Shown here: piece by piece, positions 1 through 9,449 of the stretch | Numbering within the stretch: the first letter of the stretch is position 1 | Layout of the letters: each line of letters opens with the position of its first letter | From: Rhizobium sp. EC-SD404 | GTDB taxonomy: Bacteria > Pseudomonadota > Alphaproteobacteria > Rhizobiales > Rhizobiaceae | DNA length: 64,000 nucleotides | NCBI RefSeq assembly: GCF_902498825.1 | Contig: NZ_LR701459.1 | Span: forward strand, 1,432,001-1,496,000 | Reading direction: 5' to 3' | The notes under the pieces: model-generated | Database searches by the model: none | What the model was told of the DNA's origin: nothing | The model's input: only the letters and a program-made list of their open reading frames with translations | Translations under genes and position numbers: made by a program

Positions 1-2
1 TC

Positions 3-1055
3 GCCCGGCGCATGGCCTTCGACCGGGACGCCTTCTGGAGCGTGCTCTCGGAGTCGGCCGGCGCGGTCGGTGCCGTCGTGCTCGCGCTGGTCGGTTTCGG
101 GCTTTGGGCGCTCGTCGCGCAGCTCTTCATCTCGGCAATGCTGCGTCTCGCCGGATTGTTCATCGCGACCGGCTACCGGCCGCGCCTTGCCTTCTCTCTG
201 TCCCGTGTCCTGTCGCTCGGCCGCTTCAGCGCCGGGCTGATGGGGTCGGAGGTCTTCAACTTCATCACCTTCCAGTCGCCGCTCATCGTCATATCCCGGC
301 TTCTCGGCATCGCGGACGCAGGCGCCTATTCGGCCGCCAACCGGTTCTCCAGCATTCCGAACCAGGTGGTGCTCGCGGCTTTGATGGGCGTGCTTTTCCC
401 CACCTTCAGCCATATGGCCGAAGACCGTGACCGGCGCTGGCGCGCCCTTTTCCTCTCGACGCAGGTCTGCTCGCTCATATTGGCGCCGATGATGTTCGGC
501 CTGTGGGCCGTGGCAGAACCCGCCATGCTGGTGATCTTCGGCGAACAATGGGCCTGGGCCTGGCCGGTGCTCGGCCTGCTTGCTCTGTCGAAAGGCATCC
601 TGGCTCCTTGCAGCACGTTTATTCCCTATCTCAAGGGCATCGGTCGCAGCGGTGTGCTGTGGTGGGTGGCTGTCGTGCGCGCTCTGATCGTCACCGTTGC
701 GGTTGCCTATGGCGCGATCAGCGGCGGTCTTGTCACGGCCATGGTCTGGCTCTGCATCGCCAATGGGCTGACGCTTTTCTTCTACAGCTATGCGGTTTTC
801 AGAGCCGATGGTCGTCCGTTCTGGCGCAGCTTCCTGATCCTTTGCCGGCCTATGATGGTCGCCTTCGCCATGGCGTTGGCGACCCGCGTCCTGCTTGAGA
901 TGACCGGAGACGCCATCGGCGGGCCCATCATGCAGCTCGCCGCCGCGGGTCTGTTCGGCGCCGCGCTCTACGCCGTGATGATCGTGCCGCTGGAATGGAC
1001 GCTCCTGAAAGACCTTGTCCAAAGCATTCGCAGGTCGCGTTTGGCAAAGGCATGA
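3..1055 (+). CDS. exoT: Polysaccharide flippase, Wzx/ExoT-like (5' end cut off)
   Basis: The reading frame is open to the left edge of the window, so the first 100 or more residues of this membrane protein are missing; the ATG at 12 is probably internal. What remains is about 350 residues of mostly hydrophobic helices separated by short basic loops, ending in a basic tail. This resembles the oligosaccharide flippase (PST/MVF) family, which moves lipid-linked repeat units across the inner membrane. In Sinorhizobium meliloti the flippase-type gene exoT lies on this side of exoK, so the symbol rests mainly on synteny. The family call is good; the exact orthology is an inference. Confidence 0.8.
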   Translation, partial: ARRMAFDRDAFWSVLSESAGAVGAVVLALVGFGLWALVAQLFISAMLRLAGLFIATGYRPRLAFSLSRVLSLGRFSAGLMGSEVFNFITFQSPLIVISRLLGIADAGAYSAANRFSSIPNQVVLAALMGVLFPTFSHMAEDRDRRWRALFLSTQVCSLILAPMMFGLWAVAEPAMLVIFGEQWAWAWPVLGLLALSKGILAPCSTFIPYLKGIGRSGVLWWVAVVRALIVTVAVAYGAISGGLVTAMVWLCIANGLTLFFYSYAVFRADGRPFWRSFLILCRPMMVAFAMALATRVLLEMTGDAIGGPIMQLAAAGLFGAALYAVMIVPLEWTLLKDLVQSIRRSRLAKA

Positions 1056-1221
1056 CCCTGCTGCGGCCGGAGCGGGTAACGCGCGATCATAAATCGTTAT
1101 CGACGGACGGCCCGTTTCACTCGCCAAGTCACATTGTGCACCGCAAACTGAATTAAAGATTGCCGAAGGGAGGTCGTGGTGCGGTCCGTGACGAGGCGGG
1201 CCGAAGTTGGAGTGGTGTATC

Positions 1222-2022
1222 ATGCGTTCGTCCCAGTCTGCAGCCAGTGGCTGCAAGCTCATTCTGCCTGCCTTGCTGGTTTTCGCCGCGTTGCCGGCCG
1301 AGGCGCAGGAAGTCCAGCGCAACGAATCCTTCGTCGAGAATTTCGACGATCGTCTCCATCCTGCCCGCTGGTACATCTCCGATGGCTGGAACAATGGCGA
1401 CCACCAGAACTGCACGTGGTCCAAGGATCAGGTGAGCGTTGAAGACGGGCTTCTGAAGCTCGCTTTCGAAAGTCGCACGCTCGGCGAACGGGACCATGTC
1501 TGCGCGGAAGCACAGACCCACGCCCGCTTTCATCACGGCACCTACGAAGTGCGCATGAAGGCTGTCGAAGGCTCCGGCCTCAACACCGGATTTTTCACCT
1601 ACATCGGACCGGTCCACAAACAGCCGCATGACGAGATCGATTTCGAGGTCCTCGGCAAGGATCCGTCGCGCGTTCAGGTCAATCAGTACGTCGATGGTGA
1701 GAATGTCGGCGCAGAAAAGCTGGTGCCCGTCGACGGTGGGGCTGCGAGCGACTTCAACGACTACGCCTTCGTTTGGGAAGAAGGCCGGATCGCCTGGTAT
1801 GTGAATGGCGACCTCGTGCATGAGGAAACCGATCCGGCGAGGCTCCCGAGCCATCCTTCCAAGATCTACATGAGCGTCTGGGGCTCCGACACGCTCACAT
1901 CCTGGATGGGCGCTTTCGAAGACAGCGACGCGCCTCGGGTCGCGGAAATCGACCGCGTGTCTTTCACCGCGCTTGGTGAAGAGTGCCAGTATCCGGAATC
2001 CCTCGTCTGCATGATGGATTGA
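1222..2022 (+). CDS. exoK: Secreted GH16 endo-beta-glucanase, ExoK-like
   Basis: This is a glycoside hydrolase family 16 protein of 266 residues. The N-terminus is a signal peptide (hydrophobic stretch around residues 12-26 ending in AEA), so the enzyme is exported. The GH16 catalytic signature EIDFE is at about residues 138-142, giving Glu138 as nucleophile and Glu142 as acid/base. ExoK enzymes cleave nascent succinoglycan chains and so set polymer length. I chose the ATG at 1222, which has GGAG nine bases upstream, over an in-frame TTG at 1207. It starts eight bases before the next gene's start region and is part of the exo operon. Substrate is inferred from the neighbours. Confidence 0.9.
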   Translation: MRSSQSAASGCKLILPALLVFAALPAEAQEVQRNESFVENFDDRLHPARWYISDGWNNGDHQNCTWSKDQVSVEDGLLKLAFESRTLGERDHVCAEAQTHARFHHGTYEVRMKAVEGSGLNTGFFTYIGPVHKQPHDEIDFEVLGKDPSRVQVNQYVDGENVGAEKLVPVDGGAASDFNDYAFVWEEGRIAWYVNGDLVHEETDPARLPSHPSKIYMSVWGSDTLTSWMGAFEDSDAPRVAEIDRVSFTALGEECQYPESLVCMMD

Positions 2023-2030
2023 GGCGCCCC

Positions 2031-3188
2031 ATGCTCGCCATTCTCTATCTTGTCCATGATTTGACCGACCCTGCCGTCGCGCGGCGCGTGACCATGCTGA
2101 CGGCGGGCGGTGCGACGGTGAGAGTGGCCGGGTTCAGGCGGGAATTGCGGCCGGCCCCGGCGGAGCTCGGTGCCGGCGCACCGATCGACCTCGGCATGAC
2201 CCGTGATGGCCGATTTGCCCAGAGAATTGCCGCGGTGGCCCGTGCAGCGCTGGGCCTTAGGCAGGCACTGGCGGGCATGGCGGCGCCCGACATCATCATC
2301 GCACGCAACCTCGAAATGCTGGCGCTCGCGCATCGCGTCGCCGGCCTTTACCGGTTGCCCCCGGCAATCGTTTATGAATCGCTCGATATTCACCGTCTGC
2401 TGCTCGGCAGCGGCGCCGTTTCCTCGACGCTTCGGACTGTCGAGCGCAGGCTTGCCGCAGATGCCGCGCTGCTGATGACGAGCTCTCCCGCATTTCTGCG
2501 CGAGTATTTCGGGCCCTATGGCCAGGTCAGCGCACCCGTCGAACTGGTGGAAAACAAGGTGCTGGCGCTTGAAGGAGAGCGTGGAATGCCGCAGGTCGGC
2601 CCGCGTTTCGAGCGCCCATGGGTCATCGGCTGGTTCGGAGCGCTGCGTTGCAGTTGTTCGCTCGCCATCCTCAAGGACGTTGCCAGCCGGATGGACGGCG
2701 CGATCGAGGTGGTCATGCGCGGCCGCCCGGCCTACAGCGAAATTCCTGATTTCGATGCGCAGGTTCGTGATGCGCCACACCTGCGCTTTGAAGGTTCATA
2801 CCGGCCCGAAGACCTGCAGAGCCATTACGCGGCGGTGGATTTCTGCTGGGCGATCGACTTCTTCGAAGCGGGTCAGAACTCGGAATGGCTGCTGCCGAAC
2901 CGGCTCTACGAAAGCGGCGCCCATGGTGTCATGGCGATTGCGCGCACCAACACGGAGACTGCGCGTTTCCTGCAGGCGCGGAATATCGGCATCGTGCTCG
3001 ACGAAGGCTCGGCCGATGATCTCGTCGCAAGGCTTTCCGCTCTGACCGATGAAGAGTTGGTAGGACTCAGCGCGCGCCAGCAAGCGCTCGATGCATCGAC
3101 ATGGACTTACGGCGTCGAAGACTGCCGGGCGCTCGTAAAGCGGCTTGCAGCGCTTGCGCCAAGCCAGCACATGGAGGCCGCCGCATGA
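2031..3188 (+). CDS. exoL: Succinoglycan glucosyltransferase ExoL-like
   Basis: A 385-residue cytoplasmic glycosyltransferase-like protein with no signal peptide or membrane span. Its C-terminal half holds a Rossmann-like donor-binding region followed by a conserved stretch around WLLPNRLYESG, typical of GT4-type folds. The position between exoK and exoA is exactly that of exoL in S. meliloti, whose product adds a beta-1,4-linked glucose to the lipid-linked succinoglycan intermediate. The ATG at 2031 has GAGG six bases upstream; an in-frame GTG at 1983 would overlap exoK and is less likely. The last bases overlap the exoA start (ATGA), so the two are translationally coupled. Linkage specificity is inferred from synteny. 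Confidence 0.8.
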   Translation: MLAILYLVHDLTDPAVARRVTMLTAGGATVRVAGFRRELRPAPAELGAGAPIDLGMTRDGRFAQRIAAVARAALGLRQALAGMAAPDIIIARNLEMLALAHRVAGLYRLPPAIVYESLDIHRLLLGSGAVSSTLRTVERRLAADAALLMTSSPAFLREYFGPYGQVSAPVELVENKVLALEGERGMPQVGPRFERPWVIGWFGALRCSCSLAILKDVASRMDGAIEVVMRGRPAYSEIPDFDAQVRDAPHLRFEGSYRPEDLQSHYAAVDFCWAIDFFEAGQNSEWLLPNRLYESGAHGVMAIARTNTETARFLQARNIGIVLDEGSADDLVARLSALTDEELVGLSARQQALDASTWTYGVEDCRALVKRLAALAPSQHMEAAA

Positions 3189-4213
3189 GCGATACGATGC
3201 TTGCCATGCCAAGATGCTTCGTCGTGATCCCGACGCTCAATGAGGAAGCGCATATCGGCGCTCTTCTTGAGCGGCTGATGCCATCGGCCGAGCGGCTCGA
3301 CCTGACGGTCGTGGTCGCAGACGGCGGGAGCGACGACGCGACTTGCGAGATCGTCCGCGCTTTCGCGGCAGCCGCGCCGCGGGTCAGGCTTCTCGCCAAT
3401 CCGCGCAAACTCCAGGCTGCAGCCCTCAACCTCGCGGTCGCCCAGTTCGGGGATGCATTCGATTGCGTTATTCGCATCGATGCGCATGGCGATTATCCGC
3501 AGGACTATTGCGACCGCCTCATCGAGGAATTCGTCGTGACCGGTGCCGATGGGGTCACGGTTTCGATGATGACGAAGGGCGAGGGGCCTTTCCAGAAGGC
3601 GACCGCGATCGCGCAGAATTCACCGCTCGGCAATGGCGGTTCCAAGCATCGCGAAGGGGCTGCCGGTCATTGGACCGACCATGGCCACCATGCGCTGATG
3701 CGAATCTCCGCCTTTCGCGCCGTCGGCGGTTATGACGAGAGCTTTAGCCACAACGAGGACGCGGAACTCGACTATCGCCTGCGGCAAGCGGGCTATCGCA
3801 TATGGATGACCGATCGGACGGTCATGACCTACTATCCGCGCGCAAGCATTCTGCCGCTTTTCAGGCAGTATCTAGGCTATGGCCGCGGACGAGCAAAGAA
3901 CATTCTGAAACACCGCGCCGTGCCGAAGCTGCGCCAGATGATCCCGATGATGGTGCTGCCGGCCGTTGTCGGAACGTTGCTGGCCGTCATCCACGCGCTC
4001 GCCTTCGTGCCCGCACTGGCATGGATCGGTGCCTGCCTTGCCTATGGAATATGGATCGCCGTGCGCGAGCGCACGCCACTCGGTCCACTCGCAGCCCTGT
4101 CGGCCATGGTCATGCATCTGGCGTGGTCCATCGGGTTCTGGCTGCAATTGGTGGGGATCGGGCGAACACCGAAGGCCGCTGCGCATCCGGCGACGGAGGG
4201 GTTGGTACGATGA
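3185..4213 (+). CDS. exoA: Succinoglycan glucosyltransferase ExoA-like (GT2)
   Basis: Family 2 glycosyltransferase of 342 residues. The N-terminus reads CFVVIPTLNEE, the usual GT2 nucleotide-binding start, followed by the ADGGSDD loop, the metal-binding region RIDAHGDYP near residue 98 and the acceptor-side motif NEDAELDYRLRQ. Two or three hydrophobic helices close to the C-terminus anchor it in the inner membrane. ExoA adds a beta-1,3-linked glucose to the galactose-primed lipid carrier. The start overlaps the exoL stop as ATGA and the stop overlaps the exoM start in the same way, showing tight coupling in the operon. Confidence 0.9.
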   Translation: MSDTMLAMPRCFVVIPTLNEEAHIGALLERLMPSAERLDLTVVVADGGSDDATCEIVRAFAAAAPRVRLLANPRKLQAAALNLAVAQFGDAFDCVIRIDAHGDYPQDYCDRLIEEFVVTGADGVTVSMMTKGEGPFQKATAIAQNSPLGNGGSKHREGAAGHWTDHGHHALMRISAFRAVGGYDESFSHNEDAELDYRLRQAGYRIWMTDRTVMTYYPRASILPLFRQYLGYGRGRAKNILKHRAVPKLRQMIPMMVLPAVVGTLLAVIHALAFVPALAWIGACLAYGIWIAVRERTPLGPLAALSAMVMHLAWSIGFWLQLVGIGRTPKAAAHPATEGLVR

Positions 4214-5127
4214 CCAGCGTCGACATCTGCGTCTGTACCTATCGCCGGCCGCAACTGGCCGACACGCTGGCCTCGCTCGCGGCGTTGACCGTGCCGGCGG
4301 GAACGACGCTCAGAATCATCGTTGCAGACAATGACGCAACGCCTAGCGCCGCGCCGCTGGTCGCACGTATCGGTGGCTCTCATCCGTTTCCGATCCGATA
4401 CATTCATTGCCCGGCATCCAATATCTCGATCGCCCGCAACGCGTGCCTCGACGCGGCAGAAGCCGGCTTCATCGCCTTCATAGACGACGATTGCACGGCT
4501 TCGCCCCAGTGGCTGGCAGCGCTTTTCCACGAGATGCAGAACAGCGGCGCGGACGCGGTGCTCGGGCCAGTCGAGGCGATCTATGCCGACGGGGCGCCGG
4601 GCTGGATGAAGAGTGGAGATTTTCATTCCACGCTGCCCGTCTTCGTGCGTGGGGAACTGCGCACGGGCTATACCTGCAACGTGCTCATGCGCCGGACGGC
4701 TCCGTCGCTGGCTGGGCGTCGTTTCGATCTTGCACTTGGGCGAACCGGCGGCGAGGACACGCAATTCTTCACGGAGATGCGCGAAGCCGGCGGAAGGCTT
4801 GCTTTCGCGCCCGATGCCCATGCCAACGAACCGGTGCCTGCGGCACGGGCAAGCCTGCCCTGGCTGGCGAAGCGGAAGTTTCGCACCGGACAGACCCATG
4901 GACGGCTTCTGGCAACGTCGCTGCAGTCGTCCAGGCTGAGGCAGATCGCAGTGGCCGGTTCAAAGGTTGCCTTCTGCGCCGTCGCCGCCGCCATTTTCGC
5001 CTTTTCGCCCGTCAGGCGAAACAGGCAGGCACTGCGCGGCGTGATGCATGCCGGTGTTGTCAGCGGCCTCATCGGCGTTCGCGAAATCGTGCTTTACGGC
5101 GAAGGTGGGCAAAGCCATGCAGCCTGA
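4210..5127 (+). CDS. exoM: Succinoglycan glucosyltransferase ExoM-like (GT2)
   Basis: A 305-residue GT2 enzyme. It begins VDICVCTYRRP, has the metal-binding DDD motif (AFIDDDC) near residue 92 and the GGEDTQFFTEM acceptor motif, then a hydrophobic segment near the C-terminus (AFCAVAAAIFAF). ExoM adds a beta-1,4-linked glucose to the growing succinoglycan unit. The ATG at 4210 overlaps the exoA stop, and the coding end overlaps the exoO start by 11 bases. A much longer open frame upstream, from 3802, is only an open shadow through exoA and is not part of the protein. Confidence 0.9.
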   Translation: MTSVDICVCTYRRPQLADTLASLAALTVPAGTTLRIIVADNDATPSAAPLVARIGGSHPFPIRYIHCPASNISIARNACLDAAEAGFIAFIDDDCTASPQWLAALFHEMQNSGADAVLGPVEAIYADGAPGWMKSGDFHSTLPVFVRGELRTGYTCNVLMRRTAPSLAGRRFDLALGRTGGEDTQFFTEMREAGGRLAFAPDAHANEPVPAARASLPWLAKRKFRTGQTHGRLLATSLQSSRLRQIAVAGSKVAFCAVAAAIFAFSPVRRNRQALRGVMHAGVVSGLIGVREIVLYGEGGQSHAA

Positions 5128-6067
5128 TGTCAGCATCATCATTGCCGCCTATAACGCGGAGGACACCGTCGCCCGCGCGGTTCGCACTGCGCTCAAGCAG
5201 GACGGCGTGCAGATCGAGGTCATCGTGGTGGACGACGCCTCCGTCGATGACACGCCCGATATCGTGTCGCGGATCGACGACGACCGGGTGCATCTTATCC
5301 GGCTTGCTGAGAACGGCGGGCCGGGGGCAGCGCGGAATGCGGGCCTCGAAGCCGCGTCGGGTCGCTACATTGCCGTGCTCGATTCCGACGATACGATGCA
5401 TCCCGATCGCATGGCCCGGCTTGTTGCCTGCGCCGACCGCGAGCAGGCCGATATCGTCGTCGACAATATCGAGATCGTGGGTGATGCGGCCCCGCAGGGC
5501 GAGTTGATGTTCCCGCCGGACGAGCTTTCCAGACGAGACCGGCTCGATCTGGCGGCCTTCATCGCCGGCAACCGGATGTTCGACCGGGGCTATTCACTTG
5601 GTTACATGAAGCCGATGCTGCGCCGCGATTTTGTCGAGATGCACGGTCTTCGCTACGACACCAGCCTGCGCATCGGCGAGGACTACATCCTGATCGCGTC
5701 CGCGCTCGCGAACGGCGCCCTTTGCGTCGTCGATCCCCGGCCGGGCTATGTCTATCACATCCGCGAAGGCTCGATTTCGCGCGTGCTGGAACAGCGGCAT
5801 GTGCACGCGATGCTGAGCGCCGACGAGGCGTTCGTTGCAAGCCATCACCTCGACGACCGGGCCCGGGAGGCGCAGGCGCGACGCACCCGCAGCCTGCAGG
5901 AGGCCGCATCCTTCCTGCGCCTTGTCGACGATATCAAAGCCTTGGCGCCGATGCGGGCTCTGCGGACCGCGCTCCGTGATCCGCGCGCCGTGTTGCATCT
6001 GAAGATGCCGATCATGGCGCGCGTGCGGCGCTTGCTACCAAGAGGGCGGCTTTTGGAGAGCCGTTGA
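5117..6067 (+). CDS. exoO: Succinoglycan glucosyltransferase ExoO-like (GT2)
   Basis: A 316-residue GT2 enzyme with the start [14 protein letters not shown], the VDDASVDDT loop, the [11 protein letters not shown] motif and the DxD-type metal site AVLDSDD near residues 85-91, then RIGEDYILI on the acceptor side. No membrane span is evident. ExoO begins the side chain of succinoglycan with a beta-1,6-linked glucose. A GGTGG element lies about eight bases before the ATG. It follows exoM with an 11-base overlap. The exact linkage is taken from the family and gene order. Confidence 0.88.
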   Translation: MQPDVSIIIAAYNAEDTVARAVRTALKQDGVQIEVIVVDDASVDDTPDIVSRIDDDRVHLIRLAENGGPGAARNAGLEAASGRYIAVLDSDDTMHPDRMARLVACADREQADIVVDNIEIVGDAAPQGELMFPPDELSRRDRLDLAAFIAGNRMFDRGYSLGYMKPMLRRDFVEMHGLRYDTSLRIGEDYILIASALANGALCVVDPRPGYVYHIREGSISRVLEQRHVHAMLSADEAFVASHHLDDRAREAQARRTRSLQEAASFLRLVDDIKALAPMRALRTALRDPRAVLHLKMPIMARVRRLLPRGRLLESR

Positions 6068-6125
6068 CGAAGAACCGATTTTGCAGGGCTGGGGGCGCTC
6101 AAGACCAAACGGAAATGGACAGCCG

Positions 6126-7031
6126 ATGACCAAAGTCAGAAAAGCCGTAATCCCCGTGGCCGGGCTGGGGACGCGGTTCCTGCCCGCCACCAAGGCGATG
6201 CCCAAGGAAATGCTCACCGTCGTCGATCGTCCGGTGGTGCAATATGCCGTCGACGAGGCCTACGCCGCCGGCATTGAGCACATCGTGTTCGTGACCGGGC
6301 GCAACAAGCACGTCATCGAGGACCACTTCGACATCCAGCCGGAGCTGATCGACACGCTCGAGCGCGCCGGCAAGACGGCGCAGCTCGAAGCCATTCGCGA
6401 AATCCAGCCCAAGGCCGGCACGGTGAGCTTCACCCGCCAGCAGGCGCCGCACGGGCTTGGCCATGCCGTCTGGTGCGCCCGTGACATCATCGGCGACGAG
6501 CCATTCGCGCTGCTCCTTCCGGATATGGTGTCCTACGGCGAGCGCGGCTGCCTGTCGGTGGCCATGGATCTCTACGAGCAATCGGGCGGCAACGTCGTCA
6601 CCGTCGAGCAATGCGACCCGACCCAGACCAAAAGCTACGGTATCGTGGGCCGGGGAGAGCCGGTCGGCAACGGTTTCGCCATCACGGAGATGGTGGAAAA
6701 GCCCGAACCGAAAGACGCGCCGTCGAACCACTACATCAACGGCCGTTACATCCTTCAGCCGGAGATTTTCGGCATTCTGGAAACGCAGTCGCGCGGAGCC
6801 GGTAACGAAATTCAGCTCACCGACGCCATGTTGCGCCTGTCCGAGCACCAGAGCTTCTACGCGGCACCGTTTGCCGGCCGGATGTTCGACACTGGCTCGA
6901 AGGAGGGCTTCATTGAGGCCAATGTCGCCTTCGCGCTGATGCGCGCGGACATTCGTGATCGCGTCCTCGGCCCGATTTCCGACCTGGTGTCGCAAGCGCG
7001 GTCGAGCGGGGTGGTCAAGCGGTCTGCTTGA
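6126..7031 (+). CDS. exoN: UTP-glucose-1-phosphate uridylyltransferase
   Basis: A 301-residue GalU/ExoN-type enzyme that makes UDP-glucose from UTP and glucose-1-phosphate, the donor for the upstream glucosyltransferases. The nucleotidyltransferase signature [18 protein letters not shown] is at residues 12-29, and [10 protein letters not shown] and the glycine-rich DTGSKEGF segment match the family. Length is normal. The start at 6126 was preferred to an in-frame alternative start at 6081 because it aligns with the family N-terminus ([13 protein letters not shown]). It lies in the exoO-exoP interval as in S. meliloti. pgm at 37.7 kb makes its substrate. Confidence 0.95.
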   Translation: MTKVRKAVIPVAGLGTRFLPATKAMPKEMLTVVDRPVVQYAVDEAYAAGIEHIVFVTGRNKHVIEDHFDIQPELIDTLERAGKTAQLEAIREIQPKAGTVSFTRQQAPHGLGHAVWCARDIIGDEPFALLLPDMVSYGERGCLSVAMDLYEQSGGNVVTVEQCDPTQTKSYGIVGRGEPVGNGFAITEMVEKPEPKDAPSNHYINGRYILQPEIFGILETQSRGAGNEIQLTDAMLRLSEHQSFYAAPFAGRMFDTGSKEGFIEANVAFALMRADIRDRVLGPISDLVSQARSSGVVKRSA

Positions 7032-7117
7032 TCGGTTCCGGCCATCAACCTGTCCGGTCCAGTGACCGGGCAGGGTCAACCCCTCCGAAGAGGTGGCGCT
7101 GCCAAGCGTCTGAACAG

Positions 7118-9433
7118 ATGCATCAGAGAAATTTCGCATTGGATCGTCGCCTTGCCGTGACGCCCGAACAGCCAGAGGACAAGGACCAGTTTATCGATCT
7201 GGACCGGTTGCTCAACATTGCGTGGCGGCGCGCGCGGGTCGTGGCAGTGGCGGCGGCGATCGGCCTGGCGCTCGGTGTTGCCTATCTCCTCATGACGCCT
7301 TCGACCTACACCGCTGCGACGCGCATCCTGCTCGATGAAAACCTGACGCGCTATGCGCGGGAAGAGCAGAATGGATCGGGTCCGATGCAGATCGACACGA
7401 TGATGTCGAGCGAGGTCGAAATTCTCCGCTCCTCGCGCCTTGCGCAGGAAGTCGTCAAGGAACTGGACCTTCACCGAAACGAGGCGTTTCTCGATCCGCC
7501 GATGTCTCCGGTAGCCTGGCTGCGCTCGCAGATACGCTCGACGATCTCTTCGCTCGCAACAAGCGGGGAGAAGGGCGGCGGCCTGTCGGAAGCAGCCCAG
7601 ATCGGCCGAGCCTCTGCGATCCTGCAAGCCAACCTCACTGCGGAGCGTGTCGGGCGAAGCTTTGCCATCGAGGTGCGCTACAGCGCCAAGGATGCCGCGC
7701 TCGCCGGGGCGATCGCCCGTGCCTATGCGGGCCAATATCTGGCCGACCAACTCAATGCCAATTTCGATGCGACGCAGCAGGCCACCGTCTGGCTGCAAAG
7801 TCGGCTCGAAAATCTGCGCACCGAATGGCTCGCCGCATCGTTGCGCGCCGAGCGCTTCCGGGCGGAAAACGACCTCACGGCGGTGAGCGGCGAACTCGTG
7901 TCCGACCAGCAGCTCTCCGAAGTCAACGAGCAGCTCATTCTTGCACAGGCGGAAACGGCCAATGCTCGCGCGCGATACCAGCGGTTCCAGGCCATCATCG
8001 AGGAAGGCCCGGAGCAGGCGGTGCTCAGTGCCGTAATCCCGACCGACATTGCCAACAGCGCATCGCTCAACGAATTGAAAAGTCGCTACCTCAACATGGT
8101 CGAGCGCGAGAGCGAAATTTCGGAGCGTTTCGGCGAGGACCATCCGCAGGCGGTGACACTCCGGCGCCAGTCGGCCGATCTCAGCCGGCAGATCTATCAG
8201 GAACTGCAGCAGGTTACGGCAAGCTACCGTAACGAATACGAGGTTGCGCAGGCACGCGAAGAATCGCTCCGGCAAAATGTGGGCGCGCGGACCGGCGAAA
8301 ACTCGGTCGCCGGGGAGGCGCTGGTCGAGCTGCGTGAGCTGGAGCAGCAATCGGCGGCACTCGGCACCCTCTACCAGACCTTTCTCGCCCGCTACGAGGA
8401 GGCCTCGCAGCAACAGACATTCCCCATAGCCAAGGCGCGGGTCATCTCGGAGGCATCCAATCCGACGCGGCCATCCGCTCCGAGCAAGACGATGACGCTC
8501 GGACTGGCGCTTGTCCTGGGCATGTTCGCAGGGGCAGGGATCGGCGCGGTGCAGGAATTCCGCGAGCGCTTCTTCCGCACGGGCGACGACATTCGCCGGG
8601 CCTTAGGGATCGATTTCCTCGGCTATCTGCCGCTTGTGTCCAAGGATGGCAGCGAAGGTGAAACTTCCGCCACCGATGAAGATCCCGGCCCGGCCCTCCT
8701 GAAGCTTGCCGTCAACGCGCCCTCGTCGCTCTTTGCCGAGACGCTCCGCAACGCCCGCCTTGTGGCCGATGTGGTGCTGCAGGAAAAGCAAAGTCGTGTC
8801 ATCGCATTCGCCTCGGTTCTCCCGCGTGAAGGCAAGACCACCGTTGCTGCGAACTTCGCAGGGATGCTGGCCGCGTCCGGTCAGTCAACGCTGCTGATCG
8901 ACGGGGATATGCGCAATCCGGGGCTGACCCGGCGTCTGGCAATCGAGCCGAAGAGCGCGTTGGTCGATGTGCTCTTGAACGGGCATGACTGGCGCGATGC
9001 GCTGCTGGTTAGTCGCCAATCGGGGCTTGCCATCCTGCCGGCGACAACGAGCCAGCGGCTTTCGCACACGGCCGACCTGGTCTCGAGCAAGGCCATGCGC
9101 ACTCTGATCGAAGAAGCCCGCGGCAGCTATCGCTATATCATCGTCGATCTGCCGCCACTCGGGCCGGTCGTCGATGCACGCGCCTTCGCGCCGCTCGCGG
9201 ATGCGTTCCTCATCGTGACCGCCTGGGGCACGACACCGCGCGCATTGCTGCGGGCAACGCTCGAAAACGAGCCGCAGATTACTGGCAAGACGCTCGGTGC
9301 GATCCTGAACAAGACCGACATGGCGCAACTATCGCAATACGGCTCGTTCGGCGGGGCGGAGCGGTACATGGGTGAGTATGCTGACTACTATCTGGACGGA
9401 GCGGCGGGCCGCCGTGTTGGGACGGGTCGCTAG
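7118..9433 (+). CDS. exoP: Polysaccharide co-polymerase with BY-kinase domain, ExoP
   Basis: A 771-residue inner-membrane protein that controls polymerisation and export of the exopolysaccharide. An N-terminal Wzz domain carries a first membrane helix near residues 42-60; a long periplasmic coiled region follows; a second helix lies near residues 455-475. The C-terminal cytoplasmic domain is a bacterial tyrosine kinase with Walker A PREGKTT near residue 568, Walker A' LLIDGDMRNP near 591 and Walker B IIVDLPP near 675. The tail has several tyrosines (RYMGEYADYYLDG), the usual autophosphorylation cluster. The ATG at 7118 is weak in ribosome-binding sequence; a GTG at 7157 is an alternative. It ends 16 bases from the convergent phosphatase gene. 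Confidence 0.92.
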   Translation: MHQRNFALDRRLAVTPEQPEDKDQFIDLDRLLNIAWRRARVVAVAAAIGLALGVAYLLMTPSTYTAATRILLDENLTRYAREEQNGSGPMQIDTMMSSEVEILRSSRLAQEVVKELDLHRNEAFLDPPMSPVAWLRSQIRSTISSLATSGEKGGGLSEAAQIGRASAILQANLTAERVGRSFAIEVRYSAKDAALAGAIARAYAGQYLADQLNANFDATQQATVWLQSRLENLRTEWLAASLRAERFRAENDLTAVSGELVSDQQLSEVNEQLILAQAETANARARYQRFQAIIEEGPEQAVLSAVIPTDIANSASLNELKSRYLNMVERESEISERFGEDHPQAVTLRRQSADLSRQIYQELQQVTASYRNEYEVAQAREESLRQNVGARTGENSVAGEALVELRELEQQSAALGTLYQTFLARYEEASQQQTFPIAKARVISEASNPTRPSAPSKTMTLGLALVLGMFAGAGIGAVQEFRERFFRTGDDIRRALGIDFLGYLPLVSKDGSEGETSATDEDPGPALLKLAVNAPSSLFAETLRNARLVADVVLQEKQSRVIAFASVLPREGKTTVAANFAGMLAASGQSTLLIDGDMRNPGLTRRLAIEPKSALVDVLLNGHDWRDALLVSRQSGLAILPATTSQRLSHTADLVSSKAMRTLIEEARGSYRYIIVDLPPLGPVVDARAFAPLADAFLIVTAWGTTPRALLRATLENEPQITGKTLGAILNKTDMAQLSQYGSFGGAERYMGEYADYYLDGAAGRRVGTGR

Positions 9434-9449
9434 GAGACGCGGCGAGCGG

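Noticed and set aside
3802..4209. Extended N-terminus for the exoM gene
   Set aside because: The frame is open through exoA but the ExoM family N-terminus begins exactly at 4210.
7076..8413. Long minus-strand frame opposite exoP
   Set aside because: It lies wholly within exoP, has no domain character and reads as the complement of a real GC-rich gene.
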